From the NCBI GenBank assembly GCA_002284615.2, contig MU069440.1, forward strand, positions 590,579-615,305: a stretch of DNA of 24,727 nucleotides, given 5' to 3'. The DNA comes from Dunaliella salina (taxonomy: Eukaryota; Chlorophyta; Chlorophyceae; Chlamydomonadales; Dunaliellaceae). The translations under genes and the position numbers were made by a program. Shown here piece after piece: positions 1 to 12,127 of this stretch; positions within the stretch are counted from its first letter, which is position 1; each line of letters starts with the position of its first letter. A model generated the notes under the pieces. The model was not told the origin of the DNA, made no database searches, and saw only the letters and a list, made by a program, of their open reading frames with translations.

Positions 1-437
1 TGCCAGCAAGCACTCGTCTGGGCCAGCGCGCACTTTTTTGTACTGGCAAGCACTCACACATGTGATGCCAGCAGGCAATTGAATGTCCCACAGCAAGCAC
101 TCATTCATGTGTGCCTGCGAGCACTCGCATGCCACTGTCACCGTCACATGCCACTGTCACTCACATGCCACTGTCACCGTCACATGCCACTGTCACTCAC
201 ATGCCATTGTCACCGCCACATGCCATTGTCACTCACATTCCACTGTCGCCGTCACATGCCATTGTCACTCACATGCCACTGCCATGCAGTCCATGTCGAT
301 CAGGCCCTGGGAGTTCAGATAAGCACCCCCTTGGAGTTCAGGTAAGCATCCCCATGGAGTTCAGGCAAGCATCCTTTCGGACTTCAGGTAAGCATCCCCT
401 TGAACCGAGCGCTAAAAAGGTGCCGGCAAATACTCAC
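1..437 (-). repeat. Intron 8 (partial): minisatellite seeded on the exon 8 donor junction
   Basis: On the minus strand exon 8 ends GACAGTGACAT followed by the donor gtgagt. The stretch at about 118-290 is a run of 17-19-base units of the form gacagtggcatgtgagt, alternating with a variant carrying gtgacgg, so most units repeat the junction including its GT. A larger copy at about 280-350 also repeats the 3' half of exon 8 (on the minus strand LNSQGLIDMDCMAVA, then gtgagt). More diverged pieces resembling catgtgtgagtgcttgcc lie at 40-115. No exon encoding the expected next part of the enzyme was seen here. Confidence 0.8.
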
Positions 438-3263
438 ATGTCACTGTCATGCAGTCTGCGTTGATCAGGCCCTTGGAGTTCAAGTACTTCAAGACTCCAG
501 GAGTTCCGCCCACCTGCAGCAGAAGAGCACGCAATGATGTAAGGGTCAGCAAATAACAGACAGAGGTCTCGCCCACGTACAGCACAGTCCGCAGATCCAG
601 CCCTTGGAGTTGGTACTTCAAGACTCCAGGAGTTCCGCCCACCTGCGGCAGAGGAATGTGCAATGATGCCAGGGTTCGTAGATATTGAACTTGTTTGTTT
701 CCAGCAATGTTGTCTGCAATGTTGTTGTTAGGGTTTCAGACACCATAGAGGTCTCAATGACTTGCGGCAGAGGAACGCGCGATGATGCAAGGATTGCTGT
801 TTGTTTCCAGCAATGTTGTTTGCAATGTTGTTTGTTAAGGTGTCAGACACCATAGAGGTCTCAATAACCTGCGGCAGAGGAATGCGCAATGATGCAAGGA
901 TTTGCTGATAAAACTTGTTTGTTTCTTAGTCGTTTGCAATGTTGTTTGTTAGGGTGTCAGACACCATTAAGGCCTCTCTCACCTGCGGCAGAGGAACGCG
1001 CAATGATGTAAGGATGGCTGAAAACAGTCAGAGGGCTAGCCCACAAACAGCACAGGAGGGCGCAATACTGTAGGAACACGCAATGATGTGAGGACAGGAT
1101 TTGCTGATAGCTGACACACCACAGAGGTCTCGCTCACCGAGGCAGAGGAAGCAGCAGTGACGCAAGATAATAAAACGAGACACATAGAATTGGCCAATGC
1201 CATGTAAATACGCCACACATACACCGTTTTCCCCTGCCAACAAGCTGATGAGTACAGCAGTGTACAGCATACTTGTAAGGAATTGGCCAACCCTAAAGAT
1301 ACGGTTTTGAATTTCTTGTGACATCAGACATGTGAGAGTACACGAGCCAGTGTGACTCCATCATATGCTTGCTCACTTCCCAGGTGAAGAGTATGGTCAA
1401 GTAAGAGAAGCCCAAAGCTTTTAAGTCTATATGCATGATCAAGAGCACCCACTACCACCATCACCACCACCAGTACCACCAATACCACGGCTGTGAAACA
1501 CAAACACTCCGTCGCTGTGGCCTGCCCAACATTATGAGACACACAGCAAACCCCGTACATGCATGACCAAGAGACAGTCACCACCACCACCACCACCACC
1601 ACCACCACCACCACCACCATCACCACCAGTACCACCAGTACCACGGCTGTAAACACACCGTCGCTGTGGCCTGCCCAACATTATGAGACACACAGCAAAC
1701 CCCGTACGTGCATGACCAAGAGACAGTCACTACCACCACCACCACCACCACCACCACCATCACCACCACCACGGCCGTGATCCTCAGAACACAAACACCA
1801 CGTTGTTGTGGCCTGCCCAATGTATGGCTGACCCGTCTGAAGCAGTATCTATTGCTCCAGAAACCCATCACCCCAAGGAAGCGAGTCTGGTTTTGGAGCT
1901 CGCAATTTGATACGTCTTGAAAAGATTATGCGCTCATGTGAAGATGTGATCACCCTGAGTTGGAGGGCGCAACACGACCATGGAGCAATGGTGAAGGTAA
2001 CCAGGCCATTCATGCTCAAGGGTATTGAGAGAGAAAGTGAGGCACGCAGCAGACCCAAAATATCCAGCTCCTGAACTGAACTGAATCCAGCGCGGCAGTA
2101 GCATCTGCAGCCTTCTCCTCTGCTGCCCCCGCATGAGTGTTGGATGCAGCTTCCACAGTCCCCCTCACCTTCCTTCCAGCAGAACCCTGGGGCCCTTCTC
2201 ACAAGCGTAATCGTCAACATCAACAAGGTGTTGGAATTCACCGCACTGCCATCCTTCCGCACTTGACAAAGGGTTCAAAAAACTGCCGCGCAGCTGCAGA
2301 GTTAGTGAGTGTGTAGGGGCCGCATCCGATGCTCATGCGGAGACAGCAGAGAAGAAGGCTGCCTCATCCTGACGTTGTGGCAGTTTTGAATGCAGTAGTG
2401 AAACATCGCAGCTTGTGCACAAGCTGCAGGGATGGTGGTGCACCATGAGCATTCAAGGAAGAACTATCACCTTCATCATTCACGTCCAGCACAACCGCTA
2501 GATATACGTTGTGTTTGTCGAGCGTGCACTAGCTCAACAAACACAACGTATATTTAGGGGTATAATGGGTTGTTGAGCGTGCACTTGTGTGAACAAAAGC
2601 GTCGCAGGGGTTGACCGGTGCACGCTCGGCAACCCATTATACCCTGAATGATGCAGGTGAGGTAGCTCATCATTGAGTGCCTATGGTACACCACCATCCC
2701 ATTCCCAAAAATGCAAGCCAGCTGCGCCACAAGCAGTCCACAGCCACAACTGCAGGCCACCGCCAAGGTGTGCACCAGAAGCGCTCCACAACCGTGATCA
2801 TAATCCACCACCTAGGAGCACACCTGGTGCACATCCTCCATGTTCTTGCCGCTTGGCATACTTGCAGCTTGTGTGCTACTTCCCATGAATGCTAGCCAGC
2901 TGTACCACAAGAACTCCACAGCTGCATTCATACGCCACCACCCAGGAGCGCACCTTGTGCACGTCCTCCATGACGTACTTGCCACTCGGCTTCAGGTCAG
3001 CAATGGAGAAAAACTGAACAAGTTCAATAATGATAGTGACAGCTCATTATCACCATCCCTACAGCTCATGCATCAATCCCCAAAAATGCTAGCCGGCTGT
3101 ACCGCAAGCATTCCACAGCCATACTCATTAGCCACCACCTAGGACCGCACCTTGTGCACGTCCTCCATGACGTACTTGCCACTCGGCTTCAGGTCAGCAA
3201 TGAAGGGCACGCGGTCGCTGACGCGCTGGAAGTCATCCAGCGTTAGCTTGATGCCAACGGACC

Positions 3264-3345
<82 letters not shown>

Positions 3346-6300
3346 CGCGCATGCGTGTGTAAGAATGTGTGTATGTCCGTGCGAGCACACATGCTGTACA
3401 TCCTTGCAATCCTTCTATGTGGCTGTTACTGAAGCCAACCTGCTGGCGCAAATATTGCACGCCTGATGCAAAGGCAACATGACCTTATATGTAAAATATA
3501 TGTAGAATATCTGTTACCATTTGTAAACATCTGAGTTCTGCTCGGGCGCTCAGAACAGCCAAGAGGCACCCCATTGTAAGCAGCCAACGCACGAAAACGC
3601 CATTCCTTTCCTCATCAATCCAGACTTTTTAGTCACACGCACACCTTGCCGTGGGGATGGAGAGCAACGAAAGCGTTGGTGGACCCGCCCAAAGCCATCA
3701 CTGACAACGAAGACATTCTGACCACAGGCGTACCCGCCAGCGCTGTGCCCAACTTCATTGCCATGGCAAGGTGCGCATGTGACTGAGAAGTGAGCACTTT
3801 TGGCTCTTCTGTTTGCTGCTTAGTCGCATGCGCACCTTACCATGGCGATAAGGTGCAAAAAACACTGCATTGGATACGCCCAAAGCCGTCACTAGCAACA
3901 AGGGCATTCTCACCACAGGCACCCTCAGAGTTTGCCTTTTGTTCACATGCCCTCCTTGCCATGGCGATGGAGTGCAAAAAACACTGCACTCGTGGATACG
4001 CTCAAAGCCATCACTGTCAACAAGGGCATTCTCATGACATGCACACTCAGAGTTTGCTTCTCAATCGCATGCGCACCTTACCATGGCGATGGAGTGTAAA
4101 CAAACACTGCGTCGGTGGACACGCCCAAAGCCATCGCTGTCAACAAGGGCATTCTCATGACATGCACTCTCTTGAGTTTGCTTCTCAACCACATGCGCAC
4201 CTTGCCGTGGCGATGAAGTGCAAGAGAACACTGCGTTGATGGACGTGCCCGAAGCAATTGCTGTCAACAAGGGCATTCTCATGGCATGCACTCCAAGAGG
4301 TTGCTTCTCAATCGCATGCACACCTTGCCATGTTGATGAAGTGCAGCACGGCGTAGTCGGACATGCCCAGAGCCATCACTGTCAACAAGGGCATTCTCGT
4401 AACATGCACTCTCTCGAGTTTGCTTCTCATTCGCATGCACACCTTATCATGGCGATGAAGTGCAAACAACACTGCACTCGTGGACACGCCCAAAGCCATC
4501 ACTGTCAACAAGGGCATTCTCATGACATGCACTTCTTGAGTTTGCTTCTCATTCGCATGCACACCTTACCATGGCGATGAAGCGCAAAAAACACTGCACT
4601 CGTGGATATGCTCAAAGCCATCACTGTCAACAAGGGCATTCTCATGACATGCACTCCAAGAGTTTGCTTCTCAATCGCATGCACACCTTGCCATGGCGAT
4701 GAAGTGCAGCACGGCGTTGGTGGACCCGCCCAAAGCCATCACCGCCACAAGGGCATTCTCAAAAGCTTTGTAGGTCATGATGTCGCGCGGCTTCAAATCC
4801 TGTTTCAGCATATCCAGCATGTACCTGCACTAGCACGAGCAAACAATGTGGAGTGTGTAACTGCCAGTGCACTGGCATGAGTAAACAATGTGGAGCGTGT
4901 AATTGTCAGTGCACTGGCATGAGTAAACAATGTGGAGCGTGAAATTGTCAGTGCACTGGCACGAGTGAACAACGTGGAGCGCGAACTTGCCAGTGAGCAC
5001 ACTTGGCCAACCAGAGAGCAACCTAAACAGCGCATGCTTTTTGCTCTGCTAAGCCTTACCCACAGCCAAGCGTACACCATCGCCCGCAGCACATGCTTGG
5101 CACTCTGCTATGCATTGCACACCACCATTCCACACCCCCAGGCGCGCCTATTTGCCAGTTTGTCAACTTCACTAACAGCTTTACTCTGGTGCATGAGACT
5201 GCAAGTGTGCACAGCCTGCAAGCTGCTCATCATATGACAACTGCACATGCTTCAGGGCATTCACTTTGCTGCAGGCATCTTGTCTAAAAAACAAGCACGA
5301 CCAGAAATGTGCACAGGGATTGAGTGACTTTTGGACTGCAAGGTTACAAGGTTACAAGGAAGAAGAAGAAGGCCTCTAGTCAAACCAACTTGACTGCTAG
5401 CCTCTTGAACTGCAAGGAAAAGGGGCAGAGCATGTTCAGGAAATCGGGAGCAGCGACCAGGACTCCTCATTGAACCAAATGATCGTTTCATGCTTGTGCA
5501 ACTCTGTGCTTGCAAAAAACAGTGCAGCTGGCATTTTGTTTGTACCCCCTGTGCTGCTGGAATGCAGAAGGGGGCACATGCGCACAGTGAAACGTAGGTG
5601 GGAGGCTCGAGAATCATTTGCACAAAGAAGCAAGGTCAAAAACAGATGGATAGAAAACAAAACAGATGGTAAATTGAAAGCAAAAGGTAGAAAAAGCAGA
5701 TAGCATCAGGGATGGGTCAAACGCGGGTTCGGGCTTAATGATACGCATATATACATGTGAAATACGCGTACCGTGCAGAAATCAGCCCATCACGCACCCC
5801 CAAAAAAATATATGGCTTTGCAACCACGCATCAACCACGCAGCCCAACAATGATGATTATTTTATACAACCACACGGGGGCAGTCTTGACCACTTGTACC
5901 CTTCCACTGTCCGTAATGGTGCTTTAAGCAACCGCGCAGCTTCGAAATAAATATTTACTTTAGCTGCACGCAGTCACCATGCAGGGCAGAAAACGATAAT
6001 TAAGCGTGGTGAAATAGTTCCTGCACGGTATGTCACATACATACGTAGGGTTCTAGGTCAGTAGTATATACAGGCTTGCACTCCCACGGTTGACGGTTCG
6101 CTGAACGATTTTACGGGACGGTGCCGTTTTACGATTTTAAACCGTCTTTTTCAAATTCTAGATCGTTTAAACGGTGTGAGACGGTTCGCTGGTCGGTTCG
6201 GTCCGACAATTCTGCTCGATAACAAGAACGTCATTTGGAAGTATCAGAACTTCTCTGGATGAACAAACTAAGAAGAAGGACCACAACAGTGGTTGCACAT

Positions 6301-9300
6301 GCTTTAAAATCAAGCAGTTTCTGATGTCTAAACCCCTCTTGGCAGCCCCCCCAAGATCAGGCATGCTGGTGTCCCCCAAGGCAATCCTTGCTTGCTTCCT
6401 GGCTCTGTCTTGCATTTGCATTTTGCAACCAAATAATATAAATATATATAAAGTTTGCTTGCAGACACTGGATGGCGGCCATGCAAGCACGGCCATGCAA
6501 GCAGCGTGTGGCCAATCCGACGGTGCAACCGAACTGGTCGATTTGCTACCGTCTGGTTCTTGAAAGCGTCTTTTACGATTTGAACTGAACCGAACCGTGC
6601 ACCAAACCGTTTAGACGGTCAGAATTCTGAGAGACGGCGTGGGTGTGCAAGCCTGAGTATATACTAATAAATGGGGGGCTGTAGAAGGTTAAAAAAGGGA
6701 AAAGCCTTAGAAAACAGTATATACTAGCATTTTTCAGAGATACTAGGGTATCTCCCACCCTATATATACGTGATTTGGGCCTTTATGGGCCGGGAGGGGA
6801 GGGACCCAGGGGGGGGGCCCCCACACACCCCAAGAGGCCAATAAACACTTAAACATGCCAAAACAGAAAGGTCCTGGGTGGCTTAGTGCAATGCAGCTCC
6901 CTCTGGAGGTCTGTCGAAGGTCTGTCGAAGGTACCACAGGGCCTGTCGAAGCAATTTACCCGTACTTCCTGACGTTCGGCAACAGCCGTTTTTATGGTGC
7001 GCGTTTATACGTCAATTTTAACGATACGTGAAAATACACGTGTTCACGTATGATCCATCCCTGATAGCATTTGCACAAAAAACGCGGTCAAAAGAGAGAG
7101 AGAGAGAGAGGAAACGACATGCATGTACCAAGGGTGTAACAGCCGCAATGCACTGATGTGGGCATTGGGCTTGACTAGCCCTCTGGCTGGGAGCTACTTT
7201 CACAAAGAGACTGCCAGGCGCGAGATGGGCTGCTGCGCGGCTGGTAATTATCCTTGTGTTCTGTGACCTGCACACATGTGCTAATTTCATAAAGAGACTG
7301 CAAGGCGCGAGATAGGTGGACGACTCTGCTGCTGCAGCATAATTTGCAGGCAAAGGCTGCAGGCACAGCCTGTGTGGGAGTCGCCTGCCCTTCTGAGAGA
7401 GATTGGACTGCATGCCCAATCTTTCAGAAAGGCCGGCACCTCCGACGCGGTGTGCCTGCAGCCTTTGCCTACAGCTGCGCAGCTGCTCATCAAGCACGTG
7501 CATGTGCTGCTTCCACAAAGGGACTGCCAGGCGCGAGATGGGTAGCTGCGTGGCTGGTGAATATCCTTTTATGCTGGATGCCTGGATGCATGCGCTGCTT
7601 CCACAAAGAAGCCATCGGGCACGTGTGCTGTGGACTGCTGCACGGCTGGTAATATCATCGTGTGCCACATGCATATGCTGCTTTCACAAAAAGGCTACTG
7701 CGCGCGAAATGGGCTGCGTGGCTGGTACTCAACCTTGTGTGACGAGATCTTGCATGCACAAGCTGCATCAACAGAGGCTGATGGGTGTGAAATGGGCTGC
7801 TGTGCAGCTGGCTACCACCTTTCTATGCTTGCATGTGCGCGCTCTGAATGAAATTGTAACCATCTGTGTATGGTGATCCCCTTTGTGTGCTCACATGCTC
7901 ATGCCGTGAGGGGGGGTTGGCCATATCCATGTACTCGCTGCATCATGCGAGTGTGCTTTTACATCTTTTTCAGGACAGTTGAAAACACACATTCCACGCT
8001 TCATGAATTGCCAGGTGATGACTTTCTCGCAAAGGATGTTCAAGTCCAGAGAATTCTAGGAATTTCTATTTAACATATATTAATATTAATTCTAGGAATT
8101 GCCAGGTGATGACTTTCTTGCAAAGGATGTTCAAGTCCAGCGAATTCTAGGAGCTTTCCCAATCAATGTCAGCCATGTTGTGCGACAAATTCCCCAGTCC
8201 ATCTTAGCACACAGGGCGACTTACACAAATCTGAGCATATGCTCAGGCAGCTGGTAACGCCAGCTATACTTTAGAGCTAAAATTGTACCAATCAGATGAA
8301 GTGGCTGTGCCTGAGCGCACTTTACATGCAAAAAAGGAGCATGTTTGGGCAAACTCTCAGATAGCCCGTCTGTAACTTCCACTCTGATATTAGCCATCCA
8401 TCATCGGTACCTGCTATAAAGCTTCTATGCAATACCGTCTGCCTTGCAAAAAATGTATCAGCCCCCAAGACCTGTTGCTAAACCCAATATCTACATGCAA
8501 AATGAACACTTCCTCTCCCACACCTCACTGCAGGCGCTTCGTTCTTCCACGTCTACACATAAAACAAGCAAGCATTTCCTCTTCCATACCTCACTACAGA
8601 CATCTAAGCAGTCCTACTGGTCCACTCTGCCTTGCAGCGCACATATTCTCAGCAGGGTGCGAGTTCTCTGCGGGGCATGAGTTTTCCGAGAGAAAAAAGC
8701 AGCGGACATTCCAGGCAGGTCCTGTCAGATAGGCAACAGATGCTAGACGGAGTGTTCCGCCTTGCATGCCGGCAAAAGAGCCATAAACCAGGTACCCAAG
8801 CACAAACAGCGTTTGTGCATGGATCGGATTTACATCATGCATCAAAGATGAGATAAGACATGGTATAGGCGCAGCTACGGTTAGATGTATTATGAGCCCA
8901 ACCACTCCGTGCGACTTTTGGGTACGTCTGTGCAATTACGCGGTCCAAGGAGCGCTCAAAGCAATGCCATGCGCGGGTGCACTCACTTCTTCAGCTAAGC
9001 TGCCCCTGCAGGCACATGTTGCAATGTTAACCAGGGATTGAGGGAACTGCGCTGCGCCTCCCTGCAAGCCTCCGAAATTGGAGGTGGCCCTGGAGCCGAA
9101 TCCGCTCAGCTTCCATCGTAGGCAGATATAGCGGTACACCCTTCCGGCCTTGTAACCTTGTAACCTTGTACACCCTTCACTTCCGTACCTTCCCCTGTGA
9201 ACCGTTCCTTTCCTTTCCTTTCTTTTTGCACTCACTTGGCGGCCAGGCGGCACTCGTCCTTCTTCAGGGGGTCTTCAGCGGGGATGGAGCTGTCATAGGG

Positions 9301-11571
9301 CAGGGTCATGCCCATGGCTTCAATGGCAGAGGCCATGGTGTTGGCCGTGTACATGCCACCTACACGTGACGGACAAGGATAGCATGTAGCAAATGCTATA
9401 ATCAGCCATCAGTCTCACCACACGCACCGGCGCCTGGGCATGCATGCTGAATATTTAGGCGCGGCAATGAACAAGGAAAGTGTGCAGCGAATGCGCAGCT
9501 ATAACCAGCCATTGGTTTCACTGCAAACACCAGCACCTGGGCATGCATGCTGAGCATGGAGCCACAGCAATGAACAAGGCAAGTGCGCAGCAAATGCACA
9601 GCTGTAATTAGCCATTGGTCTCACTGCAAGTACCGGCGCATGGGCATGTACGCTGAGCATGGAGCCACAGCAATGAACAAGGAAAGTGCGCAGCAAATGC
9701 GCAGCTATAATCAGCCATTGGTCGCACTGTAATCACCAGCACCTGGGCATGCATGCTGAGCATGGAGCCGCAGCAACGGACAAGGAAAGTGTGCAGCAAA
9801 TGCGCAGCTATAACCAGCCATCGGTCTAACTGCAAGCACCGGAGCATGGGCATGCATGCCGAGCATGGAGCCGCAGCGATGAACAAGGAAAGCAAACAGC
9901 AAAGTAAGCAGCAAGTGCACAGCTAGAGCCAGCCATCGGTCTTACCGCAAGCACCGGCGCCTGGGCACGCATGCTGCACAATGTCTGAGCGCTGGGCCTC
10001 CGTGATAAGGTTGGCGGAGTAAGAGCCTGCATCAGCAACAAATGCCGCAAAGGGAGTTGTTGTGTCCTCCAGTGCAACACATGATCGAATTTGCGCACAG
10101 CTGCATCACAGGAGGCTTCCATGCAACAGAAGTAGCAACATCTAGCACCAAATACAAGGGTTTCCTGCGTCGAAATGAGTCGTGGCAAGCTCCCCTGCTG
10201 GACAATCGCAAGGACGTGAGGTTGTTGCTGGAGTGGTGCGTCAGCGTCGTCTCTCGATGATTTTAGGTTGGAGTTGGCCGATTCCATGAATGTGTGTGCC
10301 GTCTCCTTTTAGGGAAGAAAGGATGCGAAATGTTGGGCACAGTATGATTGAGCATCACCAATAAAGATGGGGGAGCTGGTACTGCAAGGGGAGCATGATT
10401 TACTCTTGGAATCGTTGATCCCTCAAATGAGGACAACACAGCGCTTTCCAACACCAGGTGCCAGGGGTGTAACAGCCACAACGCAGGGGGGTATGGCAGT
10501 GTGTAGGCTTGAAAGCCCAGAATGAAAAAAAGAGTGAATGAGGAGAACGCGCATGCTTTCCAATTGTGCCAGGGGTGTAACAGCCACAATTAGGGTTGGC
10601 CAATTCCCTCTTTTCATACGTATTTATACGTATTATACGGCATATGTCAGGAATCTTTTGCACAAAATATACGGGCATACGGTATTGACATACGGAACTG
10701 GCCAATTCTAGCCATATTGCAGTGGGTTCGTTGCAGAAAGGCTTGACTGCTTAAGGCTGCACAGCACTGATGTGGCTGTGTCGGTGCACTGATGGCAAAA
10801 AGTAAGTGCAAAATGCGAGATGGCAAAGTTGAGGTTGAAAGAAGTGCACAAAATCTCTTTGAAAATTTTCAGCCATCTCGGTTTGAAAAAAAAAGGGCCT
10901 TGAGATTGTGCTGAGGGTGTAACAGCCACGACGCACGGGGGGTTTGCAGGCTTGACAGCCCAAGAATGCGAATGAGAGTGAATGAGAAAAACGCGGGCCC
11001 TTTCCAATTGTGCCAGGGGTGTAACAGCCACAACGCACGGGGATAAGTAGCGTGTAGGCTTGACTGCCCAAGGCTGCACAGCACTGATCTTGCAAAGAGA
11101 CTGCCAAATGCGAGATGGGGAGGCTGCGCACTTGGTAATTTTCTTTGCCTGGGCGATATAAAGCAATATTTGGGACTTGGCCGCTCAAGTGGCAAATCAT
11201 AGTCACCCAAAGGCTGCGCAAACCATTCTTTGGAGCAGCTAATGCTAATGAAAAAAACAGCTGCTGTGTTTTGTGCACAGACAATCATGAGGAATGCCAG
11301 ACCTGGTCGGTGGCTTTGCTCAAACAAGAGTTTTTTCTTGAACCTTCATCTGTGGCTGGGCAGAGCAAGGACACATCAATCTTATGTTTTGGGAGCATCT
11401 GTGTTAGGAGCAATGACTTTGGCAGACAAAAATTGACGGCTCAAGCAACACACACTCTGCGATGTCACAACCCAGCACACAGCCAGATTTACAGCTGCAG
11501 AAGCGTGCGAGCTTTCAAGCCCTGCGCACGCACCGCGCGTGCGCACACGCACACGCGCACGCGCACGTGCG

Positions 11572-11612
<41 letters not shown>

Positions 11613-12088
11613 ACCATAGCTCTGGAAAGCAGACACAATGTCCAGCAGGCCACCGGTCTCAGAGCTCATGCCAGGCTTGATGGTGCCGCCATAAATCATG
11701 AGGGAGGGGCGGTTCAGGCGGGCCATGGCCATCAGCGTGCCGGGCATGTTTTTGTCACAGCCTGCAACATCACAACAAAGCAAGTCACACAGCAGGCCTG
11801 GGTTGATGGGAGCATCAGCTTGGTAGCAGTAGCGCATGGACTCAACACATGTTCCGAGTTTGTGGGACGCTGGCATGTTGAGTTGTTGATCATAGGAACA
11901 TACCTGGTTTCCCGAGGATACCATGAGTGAAAATCTTGAGCTTGGAAGTGAGCATCTTGCTCGACAAAACGGAATTGAATGTGTTCGGGCTTGTGTCTGT
12001 GGAAACAAGCCAGCCAGGGCCTTCCTCGACACATACATGCTGGCATGCGGACATGTGTCGATGCATGCATGTGTGTTTGTGTGCGCGC

Positions 12089-12127
<39 letters not shown>

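Noticed and set aside
118..290. CRISPR-like array
   Set aside because: The 18-base units are contiguous with no unique spacers, and they derive from the exon 8 junction.
1324..1871. Val-, His- and Thr-rich small proteins
   Set aside because: They are translations of (CCA)n repeats in an intron, open in several frames at once.
3139..3390. Single-exon gene of His/Thr repeats plus exon 7
   Set aside because: The His/Thr part is the CA microsatellite upstream of the acceptor; only 3151-3262 is coding.
7018..7674. 218-codon minus-strand frame as a gene
   Set aside because: It runs across degenerate tandem repeats and the end of a DNA transposon. Several frames are open at once and no domain is recognisable.
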